Of a stretch of DNA of 64,000 bases, positions 25,629-34,751 are shown in pieces. The stretch lies in the NCBI GenBank assembly GCA_963665765.1, contig OY762464.1, positions 1 to 64,000 of the forward strand, written 5' to 3'. This stretch comes from Bin76 sp963665765 (GTDB lineage Bacteria; Actinomycetota; Acidimicrobiia; Spongiisociales; ZC4RG35). Every line of letters begins with the position of its first letter. The stretch's first letter is position 1. The position numbers and the translations under genes are program-made. The notes below the pieces were generated by a model that had not been told where the DNA came from, searched no databases, and worked only from the letters and a program-made list of their open reading frames with translations.

Positions 25629-26731
25629 CGCTCAACCGTCGCCTGGTCTACGCAGTGGTCTCCTCCGCCCTGGCCATCTTGTTCGCCCTGGCGGTCTCGG
25701 CGGTGATCCTGGCGGTGTCGGGCAACAACCCCCTGGAAGCCTATGGCCAGATGTTCGAATATGGCGTTCGGGTCGATTCGCTTGCCTCGGCGGTGAACCG
25801 GGCGGTCCCCTTGTACTTCTCTGCCATGGCGGTGGCTTTGGGATTCAAAATGGGGCTGTTCAACATCGGGGTGGAAGGTCAGTATCGGATCGCGGTGCTG
25901 GTGGCGGCGGCGGTGGGGGGAGCGATAGCCCTTCCGGCCCCCTTGCATGTGCTGGTGATCATGGCCACCGCCATGGCGGTGGGGGCAGTCTGGTCGGGGT
26001 TCGCCGGTTATCTGAAGATCAAGCGGGGGGTGCACGAGGTGATCTCCAGCATCATGCTGAACTACGTCGCCACCGGGGTGGGGGCTTTTCTGCTGGCCAA
26101 CTGGTTACGGCAGGAGAATCAGGCCGGCGACCTGGTCATCAAAACCCCCGAGATTGCCCCCTCCGGTCGGTTGCCTTCCCTCAACCGGGTGCTGGAGTTG
26201 TTCGGGATGGATCCGGGAAGGGTGAACCTGTATGGAATGGCAGTGGTGGCGGTGGCGGCCGGGGTGGGCTTTCATATGCTGATCAATCGCACCCGCTTCG
26301 GCTTTGAATTGCGAGCCTCGGGATCAAGCCCCGGCGCCGCCGAGATGGCCGGGATCGATCCCAAGCGGATGGTGCTGCTCACGATGGTGATCAGCGGCGC
26401 CATCGCCGGTCTGGTGGGAATGGCCCATTTGCTCGGTTTCTTTCATCGCTACACCATCGATTTCCCCACGATGCTGGGATTCACGGGAATCGCAGTGGCG
26501 TTGCTCGGTCGCAATCACCCGGTGGGGATGGCGGGCGGGGCGCTTTTGTTCGGATGGTTCGACCGCGCCACTCAGATCCTTGACCTGCGGGGCATTCCCA
26601 AGGAGATCGTTTTCATCCTCCAAGGGGTAATCCTCCTCTCGGTGGTGGTGGCCTACGCAGTGGTTGAAGTACGGATCCGGGCGGCGGAGAGCCAGGTGGT
26701 CACCGGGGCCCTGCGGGAAGAAGAGTCATGA
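25625..26731 (+). CDS. Nucleoside/simple-sugar ABC transporter permease (first)
   Basis: A 368-residue membrane subunit with about ten hydrophobic spans. It contains the BPD_transp_2 features GLFNIGVEGQYRIAVL and SSIMLNYVATGVG, and the coupling-type segment near AAEMAGIDPKRMVLLTMVISGA. It overlaps both neighbours by four bases and is one half of the permease heterodimer that works with the BMP lipoprotein. Confidence 0.92.
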   Translation: MTLNRRLVYAVVSSALAILFALAVSAVILAVSGNNPLEAYGQMFEYGVRVDSLASAVNRAVPLYFSAMAVALGFKMGLFNIGVEGQYRIAVLVAAAVGGAIALPAPLHVLVIMATAMAVGAVWSGFAGYLKIKRGVHEVISSIMLNYVATGVGAFLLANWLRQENQAGDLVIKTPEIAPSGRLPSLNRVLELFGMDPGRVNLYGMAVVAVAAGVGFHMLINRTRFGFELRASGSSPGAAEMAGIDPKRMVLLTMVISGAIAGLVGMAHLLGFFHRYTIDFPTMLGFTGIAVALLGRNHPVGMAGGALLFGWFDRATQILDLRGIPKEIVFILQGVILLSVVVAYAVVEVRIRAAESQVVTGALREEES

Positions 26732-27993
26732 CCTCCCTCTTATCCCCCCGGGAGCGTCTGCTGGGCACCCATCGCTGGCTGTGGCTGGTCCTGGGCGTGG
26801 TGGCGGTGCTGTCCGTCACCCGAATCTTGGCCGGCACTCCCGATCTCACTTCCAGCGGAACCTTCGGGTCGGCGCTGCGGCTGGGAACGCCGATCTTTTT
26901 GGCGGGTCTGGGCGGGGTGTACGCCGAGCGGGTGGGGATCGTCAACATCGGTTTGGAGGGGATGCTGATTCTCGGCACTTGGTTCGGCGCGTGGGCTGGA
27001 TGGCAGTGGGGACCCTGGATGGGTCTGGCGATCGGCGTGGCGGCGGGAGCGCTGGGTGGTTTGCTGCACGCTTTGGCGACGGTCACCTTCAATGTGGACC
27101 ACATAGTCTCGGGCGTGGCGATCAATATCCTGGCATTGGGGGGAATGCGGTTCCTTTCGGTGGTTACCTACAGTGGGGATACCGGGGGAGGCGCCACCCA
27201 GTCGCCACCCATTTCCGATGTGATAGGAAAGGCCTCGGCGCCGGTGTTGTCGGGTGGGGAGATACTGGGATGGGAGAGTCCCGACCTGCTGGGAAACCTG
27301 GAGGACCAGCGTTGGTTGTTCCTCTCCGACCTGGCAGGCCTGCTGCGGGGTCTGACGGTGGATGTCTCCTGGGCGGTCATCTTGGCGGTCGCGCTGGTGC
27401 CCGCATCCTGGTGGTTTCTGTGGAAAACGCCGCTGGGTCTTCGTATGCGCTCGGTGGGGGAGCACCCGGTGGCGGCCGAATCCCTGGGGGTGAAGGTGTA
27501 TCAGATGAAATACCTGGGTGTGGTCCTCTCCGGTGGGATGGCCGGTTTGGGAGGGGCGATGCTGGTTACCGAGTTCGCCCGCATCTACCGGGAGGGACAG
27601 ACCGGCGGGAGAGGATTCATCGGCCTGGCCTCGATGATCATGGGCAACTGGCGGCCGGGAGGGGCGGCGGCCGCCGGCGGTTTGTTCGGGTTCACCTTTG
27701 CTCTTGAGTTGCGTGACGAACCGGCTGTGCACGCCCTTCTGCTGCTGATCGCCCTGGTGGGAGGCGCCCTGGGAATATGGATGGGTTATCGCCGACGTTG
27801 GGCGCCGGCGATATGGCTGGTGGGCACGGCCGCCACCGCCCTGGCGGTGTTCCTGTCCACCGACTCCATTCCCCGCGAGTTCGTGTTCATCGCCCCCTAT
27901 GTCACCACCCTGGTGGTGATGGCCCTAGCCTCCCAGCACCTGCGAATGCCGGCCGCCGACGGACGTCCCTACCGGCGCGGACAGCAGTTGTGA
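26728..27993 (+). CDS. Nucleoside/simple-sugar ABC transporter permease (second)
   Basis: A 421-residue membrane subunit of the same BPD_transp_2 family, with GIVNIGLEGMLILGTW near the N terminus, DHIVSGVAINILALGG, and GENPVAAESLGVK-like coupling sequence (GEHPVAAESLGVKVYQMKY). Its C terminus has extra spans beyond the usual core (about 350-405). Its stop overlaps the GTG of the P450 gene (GTGA at 27990-27993). Confidence 0.92.
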   Translation: MTSLLSPRERLLGTHRWLWLVLGVVAVLSVTRILAGTPDLTSSGTFGSALRLGTPIFLAGLGGVYAERVGIVNIGLEGMLILGTWFGAWAGWQWGPWMGLAIGVAAGALGGLLHALATVTFNVDHIVSGVAINILALGGMRFLSVVTYSGDTGGGATQSPPISDVIGKASAPVLSGGEILGWESPDLLGNLEDQRWLFLSDLAGLLRGLTVDVSWAVILAVALVPASWWFLWKTPLGLRMRSVGEHPVAAESLGVKVYQMKYLGVVLSGGMAGLGGAMLVTEFARIYREGQTGGRGFIGLASMIMGNWRPGGAAAAGGLFGFTFALELRDEPAVHALLLLIALVGGALGIWMGYRRRWAPAIWLVGTAATALAVFLSTDSIPREFVFIAPYVTTLVVMALASQHLRMPAADGRPYRRGQQL

Positions 27994-29225
27994 GGGTCGA
28001 TTTCGACCCCTACCAACCCGATTTCGTCTCCGATCCCTATCCGGTCTACACCGAACTGCGCCGACACCGCCCCATTTTTTTCGATGAGCGGTGGAACCTC
28101 ACTTTTTTTGCCCGCCACGCCGATGTGGAGCCCATCCTTCGGGATCGGCGTTTCGGAAGAGATATTCGTCACGTTCCCGAAGCAGCCCGGCAGGTGGATC
28201 CGCAAGTGTACGAACGCATTTACCCGCCGCAGTATCCGGTCTGGACCGCGCTGATACGAGATTCCTTCCTCGACCTGGAACCGCCCCGTCACACCCGCAT
28301 CCGGCGTCTGGTCCAGTGGGCCTTCACCCGCCGAGCCTCCCAGAGCTATCGTCCCCGAATGGAAGCCGAGGCGCATCGCCGACTCGATCAGGCGATGCAG
28401 ACCGGCGCCATGGAGGCGATTGCCGACTACGCCACCCCCATCCCTCTGGTGATGATCGCCGAGTTGATGGGGGTGCCCGTGGCAGATCAGCCGCAGCTGG
28501 TGGAGTGGTCGCATCGCCTGGTTCGGGTCTTTGATGAGGGCTGCACCCCCGAGGAGGGGGAATCCGCCGAGCAGGCCGGCATCGATTTCCGCGCCTATAT
28601 GCGAGACCTCATCCACTTTCACCGCAAAGCGGACGGTGACAACCTCCTGTCGCACCTCATCAGCGCCGGCCATGAGGGGGACGTCCTCAACGAAGAGGAA
28701 CTGATCTCCACCGCCATTTTGGTGCTGAACGCCGGGCATGAGGCCACCGTGCAGGCCATCGGCAACGGACTGATCGCCCTTCATGCCCATCCGGATCAGT
28801 GGCGACGCTGGCAGGCCGATCCCGGACTCACTTCCACTGCCGTGGAGGAACTGCTTCGCTACGACACGCCGCTACAGATGTTCGAGCGGTGGGTCACCAA
28901 GGATCTGGAATGGAAAGGGAAAGAGCTCTCGGCGGGATCGAAGGTGGGCTTGCTGTTCGGGTCGGCCAATCATGATGAACGGGTGTTCTCGCACCCTGAT
29001 CGGCTCGATCTGGGGCGCACTCCCAACCCGCACGTCTCGTTTGGCGGGGGAGTCCATTTCTGCGTGGGAGCGGCCCTCGCCCGCGAGGAGTTGAAAGTAG
29101 CCTTCGAGGTCCTGCTGAAGCGGGTCCGGTGGTTCGAACCCGGCCTCACTCCCCAAGAGCGCCTTCCCAGCCTGGTCTTTCGGGGCGTCCCTCGCCTCCC
29201 GATCAAGTTGGAGTTTCTCTCCTAG
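27990..29225 (+). CDS. Cytochrome P450
   Basis: A soluble class I-type P450 of 411 residues. The I-helix oxygen-activation motif is AGHEAT (about 246-251), the K-helix ExxR is EELLR (about 286), and the haem loop is FGGGVHFCVGAAL with axial Cys near 358. The start is the GTG that overlaps the permease stop, giving the usual bacterial N terminus. No ferredoxin or ferredoxin reductase gene lies nearby. Coupling to a nucleoside-type transporter operon is unusual; its substrate cannot be read from the sequence. Confidence 0.93.
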   Translation: MRVDFDPYQPDFVSDPYPVYTELRRHRPIFFDERWNLTFFARHADVEPILRDRRFGRDIRHVPEAARQVDPQVYERIYPPQYPVWTALIRDSFLDLEPPRHTRIRRLVQWAFTRRASQSYRPRMEAEAHRRLDQAMQTGAMEAIADYATPIPLVMIAELMGVPVADQPQLVEWSHRLVRVFDEGCTPEEGESAEQAGIDFRAYMRDLIHFHRKADGDNLLSHLISAGHEGDVLNEEELISTAILVLNAGHEATVQAIGNGLIALHAHPDQWRRWQADPGLTSTAVEELLRYDTPLQMFERWVTKDLEWKGKELSAGSKVGLLFGSANHDERVFSHPDRLDLGRTPNPHVSFGGGVHFCVGAALAREELKVAFEVLLKRVRWFEPGLTPQERLPSLVFRGVPRLPIKLEFLS

Positions 29226-30145
29226 GAGACGGCTGCGGTCGTGGTGGTGGTTTCCACAGTAAGGGGAGCGGCCGGATAGCCGATCACATTGACGCCCTGC
29301 ACCGCCAACTCCTTGTAGACGGTCCCGTTGCGAACCTCGGCGTCATACACAGTGGTGATGTTCAAGGTCAGCTGGTTGGTTCGCAGGATCGCCAGGTCCA
29401 CGATCTGGGAACCGGGACGATCCACCAGGTTGAGGGGGACGGCTACGCCACTGTCGCTCTCCGCTTCCAGGGTACGGACGCGGAAATTCTGATAGAAGCG
29501 GGTGTCGTCGGCGAGGTTCACCCACTCCAGCCTCCGGACCGTGATCGGCTGTTCGAACACCAGCTTGATGGTGACCTGGGTGCCGGGCGTTACGTCCGTC
29601 CATCGGATCTGCCATTCGCCGCTTTTGCCGTTGACCATGTTGTCGCACGAAAAGTTGGCGCCCAGACCCACCGGCGAACACTGAACGCTCAGCACTCCCT
29701 GGTTGGTGGGGATCGGAGGGGGCGTGGTAGTGGAGGTGGTCTCCGTCGAGACAGTGGTATCGGACGCTTCCACCTCATTCTCGGAATCCCCCGTAAACAA
29801 ATTGAACAACAGAGCGAAGACCGCCACCGCCAGGATGATGGCGCCGGTGGCGATAACCGCCCTGACCCGGGCATTGGTCCGGATCGTCGGGCGGGGCGCC
29901 ATGGGCATCTCCGAGTGGGTGAGCCGGATATGGCACTGTTCGCAGTTCTGCCGAGTGGGCGGGTTCAGATGACCGCACAGGGAGCAGGCGACCGTGTGGG
30001 CGGATGGTTGGGAAGGAATGGGGTCGGGGGAGGGGGGCCCATCCTCCCTGGGAACTCTTTCGAGGAGGGCGCCACATGAAGAGCAGAAGTCGGCATTGCC
30101 CACATCCGCGCCGCACCGACCGCAAATCTGTCTCATATGGTCCAT
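29222..30145 (-). CDS. Zinc-ribbon membrane protein with C-terminal discoidin-like domain
   Basis: A 307-residue protein of unknown function. Two zinc ribbons lie at the N terminus (C8, C11, C21, C24 and C54, C57, C68, C71), with a Pro-rich stretch between them. One membrane span is near 95-117, followed by a Thr/Ser-rich linker and a beta-rich outer domain (about 145-290) with NGKSGEWQIRW and VRRLEWVNL, similar to the NADase-type glycan-binding discoidin domains of actinobacterial surface proteins. Ribbons in the cytosol and a carbohydrate-like domain outside suggest a sensor. It is divergent from disA; the start may be ATG 30145 or 30136. Confidence 0.65.
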   Translation of the reverse strand: MDHMRQICGRCGADVGNADFCSSCGALLERVPREDGPPSPDPIPSQPSAHTVACSLCGHLNPPTRQNCEQCHIRLTHSEMPMAPRPTIRTNARVRAVIATGAIILAVAVFALLFNLFTGDSENEVEASDTTVSTETTSTTTPPPIPTNQGVLSVQCSPVGLGANFSCDNMVNGKSGEWQIRWTDVTPGTQVTIKLVFEQPITVRRLEWVNLADDTRFYQNFRVRTLEAESDSGVAVPLNLVDRPGSQIVDLAILRTNQLTLNITTVYDAEVRNGTVYKELAVQGVNVIGYPAAPLTVETTTTTAAVS

Positions 30146-30263
30146 TTTGGCACAATCCGAAACGTTCGACGTTTATTTCCCAGACAGATGTTACTCAAAT
30201 GTTTTCCGGAGATCGAGCAAGTACCGATATCGGAAGTATATTTGCTCCGGTTCCTGCTCTTGC

Positions 30264-30269
30264 TAGCCT
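30264..30269 (+). promoter_or_regulatory. -10 box for probably leaderless disA
   Basis: TAGCCT lies 8 bases before the disA GTG. TTGCTC 16 bases upstream could be the -35. No ribosome site lies between the box and the start codon, as expected for a leaderless message. A perfect 10-bp palindrome, CCGATATCGG, lies about 30 bp upstream and could bind a regulator. Confidence 0.5.
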
Positions 30270-30277
30270 GAGACACC

Positions 30278-31339
30278 GTGTCCGAAGAGCGCACTTCACA
30301 AAAGGTCGTTGAAAGATTGTTCTCGCACCGTCCCATCCGGGACGGGCTGGAGAGGATTCTCCAGGCCAGAGAAGGGGCGCTCATCGTGCTGGGAACCACT
30401 CCCAGTCTGGCGGAGATAAATGTCGACGGGCTGAATCTGTCCTCGGTCTCTTTGGACGCCGCCCGTTTGTCGGAAGTGGCGAAGATGGACGGGGCGATCA
30501 TTTTGGACAACGCCTGGCAACAGATCCTGACCGCCAACGCCCATTTGGCCCCTCCTCCCAATATTCCCACCACCGAGTCGGGCGCCCGGCATCGCACCGC
30601 CCAACGGGTGGCGCAGATCACCGGGCTTCCGGTGGTCACGGTGAGCATGGATCGGGCGGTGGTAACCCTTTACATCAACGCCGACCAAGTGGATCTCACC
30701 CCCCGCTGGACGATCGGAAAACGGATACTGCAGCATCTGCAGATGCTGTTCGAATTGCGAAAATGCTTCGACCAAGCCGACGAAAGACTGCTGAGGATGG
30801 AACTTTTGCGTCTGGTGACGCCCCGCGAGGTGGCGAGCATGCTGCGGATGGGAGAGATGGTGGAGAGGGTCGCCGCCGCGATCAAAACCATGCTGGCCGA
30901 GGCCGATCAGAACTCCTCCACCACCGAGACCCTGCTAGCCGATCGGGTGTTCGAGGTCGAGCGGCTGATGCAGATGACCCTGAAGGACTATTTGGGCGCC
31001 GACGCGGATTCCGCCCGTCAGAAGCTTGCCGAAATGCCCAGCCGCCAGCTCAGGCAGAACTGGCTGGTGAGGTCGGAGTTGGGATTGGATCAGTTGGAGG
31101 ATGGAGTGTTCCCCCGAGGGCACCGGTTGCTCTACCAGGCGGGCTTCCCATCCAAGCATTTGAGGGGACTGCTCTTGGACGCATTTGTAGACGCTCATGC
31201 CATGCTTCACTGCTCGGTCGAAGACTTTATGAAGGTGAAGGGGATCGGACGGAAGAACGCCAATCGGTTGCGGTTCGTATTCGACCGGTTGCTGTCGGCG
31301 GCTGATCCCATCGGGATAACGTACCGTGATCGACGGTAA
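30278..31339 (+). CDS. disA: Diadenylate cyclase DisA (c-di-AMP synthase)
   Basis: Joins two ATP into c-di-AMP and monitors DNA structure. The 353 residues include the DAC domain with KMDGAIILD (DGA about 70) and GARHRTAQRVA (RHR about 104), a helical spine, and a C-terminal helix-hairpin-helix domain (VKGIGRKNANRLR) that binds branched DNA. Length and domain order match active DisA. It starts with GTG next to a -10 box. carD follows after 24 bp, the usual actinobacterial neighbour order, with its own promoter. Confidence 0.95.
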   Translation: MSEERTSQKVVERLFSHRPIRDGLERILQAREGALIVLGTTPSLAEINVDGLNLSSVSLDAARLSEVAKMDGAIILDNAWQQILTANAHLAPPPNIPTTESGARHRTAQRVAQITGLPVVTVSMDRAVVTLYINADQVDLTPRWTIGKRILQHLQMLFELRKCFDQADERLLRMELLRLVTPREVASMLRMGEMVERVAAAIKTMLAEADQNSSTTETLLADRVFEVERLMQMTLKDYLGADADSARQKLAEMPSRQLRQNWLVRSELGLDQLEDGVFPRGHRLLYQAGFPSKHLRGLLLDAFVDAHAMLHCSVEDFMKVKGIGRKNANRLRFVFDRLLSAADPIGITYRDRR

Positions 31340-31347
31340 CCAGGTCG

Positions 31348-31353
31348 TATAAT
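31348..31353 (+). promoter_or_regulatory. -10 box of carD
   Basis: A perfect TATAAT lies 10 bases before the carD ATG, so the leader can be only a few bases long. No good -35 hexamer is seen 16-18 bp upstream, a pattern common at promoters helped by CarD itself. Confidence 0.6.
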
Positions 31354-31363
31354 CAGTTCCCTA

Positions 31364-32011
31364 ATGGTGCAAAAACCCTCAAGAACCAGAAAACCCGGCA
31401 GAGCGAAGTCCCCCAAGAGATCGGGTCGCAAGCGGATGACCAAATCCGGCCTTCCCCGGTATGCCCGGGGCGCCGCGGGGGCGGCGGCGGCCTCCAGAAA
31501 GGAGCCCAAATACAAAAAAGGTGACTACGTGGTGCATATCCAGCACGGCGTGGCGCACATCTCCGACATCGAGACCAAGAGCGACTTCGGCGAGGCCGAG
31601 GAGTATTTCGTCCTCAACTTCCCCACCGAAGAGATGGTGATCAGCATTCCGACCAACAAAACCATCTACACGGTTCGCCCGTTGATCAACAAAACCGAGG
31701 CCGCCAAGGTGGTGCAGAAACTCAAGGGAGAGCCTCAGGAATCCGGGGCCAACTGGAGTCGGTGGTACAAGGTGCTTCAGGAGAAAATGTATTCGGGGGA
31801 CATCTTCCAAGTGGCTGAGGTGGTGAGAGACCTCAACTACTCGAATCAGACCAAGGGAATCTCGCCCGCCTTGAAGAAGATGCTCAACCGCGCCCGCAAC
31901 GCCCTGATCACCGAGATCCGCTTCTCGATGGATCTGGCCCCCGAAGACGCCGAGACCAAGATCGATCGGGCGCTGCCCGCCTTCGAGCCTATCGCGCGCA
32001 AGAAGAAGTGA
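31364..32011 (+). CDS. carD: CarD-family RNA polymerase-binding transcription regulator
   Basis: Binds the RNA polymerase beta subunit and stabilises open complexes, especially at rRNA promoters. The CarD domain starts near residue 50 (YKKGDYVVHIQHGVAHI) and runs to the C-terminal helical DNA-binding part (KMYSGDIFQVAEVVRDL, SPALKKMLNRARNAL). At 215 residues it is about 50 longer than typical CarD because of a Lys/Arg/Ser-rich N-terminal tail. The promoter at 31348 lies just before the first ATG, so the tail is probably real. The stop overlaps ispF (GTGA). Confidence 0.94.
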   Translation: MVQKPSRTRKPGRAKSPKRSGRKRMTKSGLPRYARGAAGAAAASRKEPKYKKGDYVVHIQHGVAHISDIETKSDFGEAEEYFVLNFPTEEMVISIPTNKTIYTVRPLINKTEAAKVVQKLKGEPQESGANWSRWYKVLQEKMYSGDIFQVAEVVRDLNYSNQTKGISPALKKMLNRARNALITEIRFSMDLAPEDAETKIDRALPAFEPIARKKK

Positions 32012-32499
32012 ACGAAGCTCCCCCGGGCTGCCGGGTGGGGTGGGGCATGGATGCCCACCGCTTCGCTATCCAACCTCCGGTGCTGCTGGCCGGTGTGGAG
32101 GTAAACCGGTGCCGGGGGGTGGAGGCTACCTCCGACGGAGATGTGGTGGCTCACGCCGTGATCGATGCTTTGCTGGGGGCCGCCGCCCTGGGAGATATCG
32201 GAACTCATTTCCCATCATCGGATCCCCGCTGGGAGGACGCCGACAGCATGGATCTGCTGGCGACGGCGGTGGAGAAAGTGGAGGCTGCCGACTGGCGACC
32301 GGCCTTCTGCGACGTCACCGTGATCGCCCAAACGGTGCGGATCTCGCCCCATCGACAGGCGATGCGAGAAGCCTTGGGGGAGGTGCTGGGGTTGCCGGTG
32401 GACCAGGTGTCCGTGAAGGCCACCACCACCGACGGCTTGGGATGGCTGGGACGGGATGAGGGGATCGCGGCGATGGCGACAGTTAGCCTCACCCGGTAG
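32008..32499 (+). CDS. ispF: 2-C-methyl-D-erythritol 2,4-cyclodiphosphate synthase
   Basis: Fifth step of the non-mevalonate isoprenoid pathway. The 163 residues include the metal-binding DAH near the N terminus (GMDAHRF), the second site SDGDVVAHAVIDALLG, GDIGTHFPSSDP and the end block KATTTDGLGWLGRDEGIAA. The usual HSDGD begins with Thr instead of His here. Its GTG lies inside the carD stop. IspD, often adjacent in actinobacteria, is absent from this position. Confidence 0.95.
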   Translation: MNEAPPGCRVGWGMDAHRFAIQPPVLLAGVEVNRCRGVEATSDGDVVAHAVIDALLGAAALGDIGTHFPSSDPRWEDADSMDLLATAVEKVEAADWRPAFCDVTVIAQTVRISPHRQAMREALGEVLGLPVDQVSVKATTTDGLGWLGRDEGIAAMATVSLTR

Positions 32500-32542
32500 T
32501 CACGAGCTGTGAACCGGGCCGGGCGACGGTTCGGATCCGATC

Positions 32543-32548
32543 TAACAT
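32543..32548 (+). promoter_or_regulatory. -10 box for cysS
   Basis: TAACAT lies 10 bases before the TTG start of cysS, in a 59-bp gap with no Shine-Dalgarno sequence. It fits the short-leader pattern seen at disA and carD. Confidence 0.4.
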
Positions 32549-32558
32549 CGGCGATGCC

Positions 32559-33983
32559 TTGCGGATTTTCAACACCCTGAATCGACGATCGACCGGCCTC
32601 CGGCCGGTTGCCCCTCCTTCCGTCGGCATGTACGTCTGCGGACCCACCGTCCAATCCCCTCCTCATGTGGGCCACGGCCGATCGGCAGTGGTGTTCGATG
32701 TGGTGCGCCGCTATCTGTCCTGGAAGGGGCACCAGGTCCGCTTCGTGCGCAACATCACCGATGTGGACGACAAGATCATCGCCATGGCTCAAGAGGCGGG
32801 AGTCTCTCCCACCGATCACGCGGTGCGGATCACCGAGCAGTTCCACCGCGGCTTCCGGGATCTGGGAGTGGCGGTACCCGATGTCGAACCGAAAGCCACC
32901 GAGCACATCCCGGACATGCTTGCCCTGATCGAGCGTCTCATTCAGGGGGGTCTGGCTTATTCCCGGGGAGGCGACGTCTATTTCAAGGTGCGTTCACTGT
33001 CCGATTACGGCAAGCTGTCGGGCCACAACCCTGATGATCTGGTGGCCGGGGCTCGGGTGGAAATCTCGGGACAAAAAGACGACCCTTTGGATTTTGCCCT
33101 GTGGAAACAAGCCAAACCGGGGGAGCCGCGCTGGGATTCACCCTGGGGAGAGGGACGGCCGGGATGGCACATCGAGTGCTCCGCCATGGCGGCCCGCTAT
33201 CTGGGCGAGACCTTTGACATCCACGGTGGAGGAAGCGACCTGATCTTTCCGCATCACGAGAACGAGATAGCCCAGTCGGAGGGCGCCGCCGGCCGGCCCC
33301 TCGCCTCGATTTGGATGCACAACGGGATGCTCAACCTCGGGGGGGAGAAAATGTCCAAGTCCACCGGTCATCTGGTCGATTTGAACGAGGCCATCCGGCG
33401 GTTCGGGGGTTTGACGGTCCGTCTCTTCTATCTGCAGGCTCACTACCGGTCTCCGCAGGAGTTCTCGGTCGAACTGCTGGAGGATGCCCGGCAGGCGCTG
33501 CTTCGCCTTCGCCGGGTCCTCGAAAAAACGCCCCGCTCCGATGTTCTTCCCGATCGGTCATTCGTGGCAGGTTTCGAGGAGGCCATGGACGACGATTTCG
33601 CCACTCCCCGGGCGCTTGGGCTACTGTTCCGGGCGGTGCGGGGCGCCAACCAGGAAATGGGGCGATCCGGATCGGGAGGGCCGAAAGCGGCGGCGGTTCG
33701 GGAGTTGGCCGGGGTGCTGGGTCTCCACGGTCCGTCCCTCGACTCGCCGGACTCGAGGGACGGACTGGATGAATTGCGGTCCCCGCTGGCTGACCTGGCC
33801 GCCCGAGAAGGGATCGAACCCACCGGAGACCCCACCGCGATGGTGGAGTGGTTGGTTCGGCAACGCTCGGCGGCCCGCTCCCGGGGGGACTACGCCGCCG
33901 CCGATCGGATCCGGGACAACCTTGCCGATCTGGGAATCGTGCTGGAGGACACCCGGAATGGCACCACCTGGGTACGGCGCTAG
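32559..33983 (+). CDS. cysS: Cysteine--tRNA ligase
   Basis: Class I synthetase of 474 residues. It shows the zinc Cys in MYVCGPTV, the HIGH-like PHVGHGR, WHIECSAMA and LIFPHHENEIAQSE (other zinc ligands), and the KMSKS loop (GEKMSKSTGH). The C-terminal DALR domain follows. The start is TTG at 32559, about 25 residues before MYVCGPTV as in the family. The end overlaps rlmB by 26 bp. Confidence 0.95.
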   Translation: MRIFNTLNRRSTGLRPVAPPSVGMYVCGPTVQSPPHVGHGRSAVVFDVVRRYLSWKGHQVRFVRNITDVDDKIIAMAQEAGVSPTDHAVRITEQFHRGFRDLGVAVPDVEPKATEHIPDMLALIERLIQGGLAYSRGGDVYFKVRSLSDYGKLSGHNPDDLVAGARVEISGQKDDPLDFALWKQAKPGEPRWDSPWGEGRPGWHIECSAMAARYLGETFDIHGGGSDLIFPHHENEIAQSEGAAGRPLASIWMHNGMLNLGGEKMSKSTGHLVDLNEAIRRFGGLTVRLFYLQAHYRSPQEFSVELLEDARQALLRLRRVLEKTPRSDVLPDRSFVAGFEEAMDDDFATPRALGLLFRAVRGANQEMGRSGSGGPKAAAVRELAGVLGLHGPSLDSPDSRDGLDELRSPLADLAAREGIEPTGDPTAMVEWLVRQRSAARSRGDYAAADRIRDNLADLGIVLEDTRNGTTWVRR

Positions 33984-34704
33984 GGTCGAGGGAATCCCGG
34001 CCGTCGAGGCGGCGCTCCAAGCGGGCCGGGTGCGGTTCTTGCAGGTGGTGGGCCGCTCGGCGTCCTCTCCCCGAATGGCTGGGTTACTCCGCTCCGCGCG
34101 GGAGAGAAAGGTGGAGATCAGGGAGATTGGCAGCCTGAAAGGGGTGGCGGTGACCTCCTCCCCACAAGGCGTGGTCGCCCACTGCCGGCCCCTCCGCCCG
34201 GTGGGGCTGCGGGACTTGATAGTTGAGTGTGAACCGGCCGCTCTGGTGGTGATCGATCATCTGACCGATCCCCGCAATGTGGGAGCGATTGTCCGGAGCG
34301 CCGTGGCGGCCGGGACCCCGCGCCTGGTGCTTCCCCGACGGCGGGGGTCGCCGCTCACGCCTTCGGCCTTCAAAGCCGCGGCCGGCGCGCTGGAAATAGC
34401 CCGGGTTTGCCTGGTCTCCTCCATCCCGGACACCATCCGGCAGCTATCTCGCCTGGGGATCTGGACGGTGGGGCTCACCGGCGATGCCCCCACCTCGTTG
34501 TTCGGACTTGGGTTGCTGACCGCCCCCACCGCTTTGGTGGTGGGCGCTGAGCATCGCGGCCTGTCTCGGCTGGTGTCCGAGCGGGTCGATCAGCTGGCCT
34601 CGATACCCATGAAGTGCGGAGCCGAGAGTCTCAACGCCTCGGTGGCGGCGGGGTTGGCACTGTTCGAACTGGCCCGGATGAGAGGGTATTTCCCCAAACC
34701 CTAA
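33958..34704 (+). CDS. rlmB: 23S rRNA (guanosine-2'-O-)-methyltransferase, RlmB-like SpoU family
   Basis: A 248-residue two-domain SpoU enzyme: N-terminal substrate-binding domain (VEGIPAVEAALQAGRVRFL) and C-terminal knot with motif 1 HLTDPRNVGAIVRSA, motif 2 ALVVGAEHRGLSRLV and motif 3 IPMKCGAESLNASVAAGLALFE. The ATG at 33958 lies inside the end of cysS and has GGAGG about 11 bases upstream. cysS-rlmB is the standard actinobacterial pair. Confidence 0.93.
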   Translation: MAPPGYGARVEGIPAVEAALQAGRVRFLQVVGRSASSPRMAGLLRSARERKVEIREIGSLKGVAVTSSPQGVVAHCRPLRPVGLRDLIVECEPAALVVIDHLTDPRNVGAIVRSAVAAGTPRLVLPRRRGSPLTPSAFKAAAGALEIARVCLVSSIPDTIRQLSRLGIWTVGLTGDAPTSLFGLGLLTAPTALVVGAEHRGLSRLVSERVDQLASIPMKCGAESLNASVAAGLALFELARMRGYFPKP

Positions 34705-34751
34705 GAGAGTTGATCACCTGAGAATGGTACGATTCTTCCCGTCACATCCAT

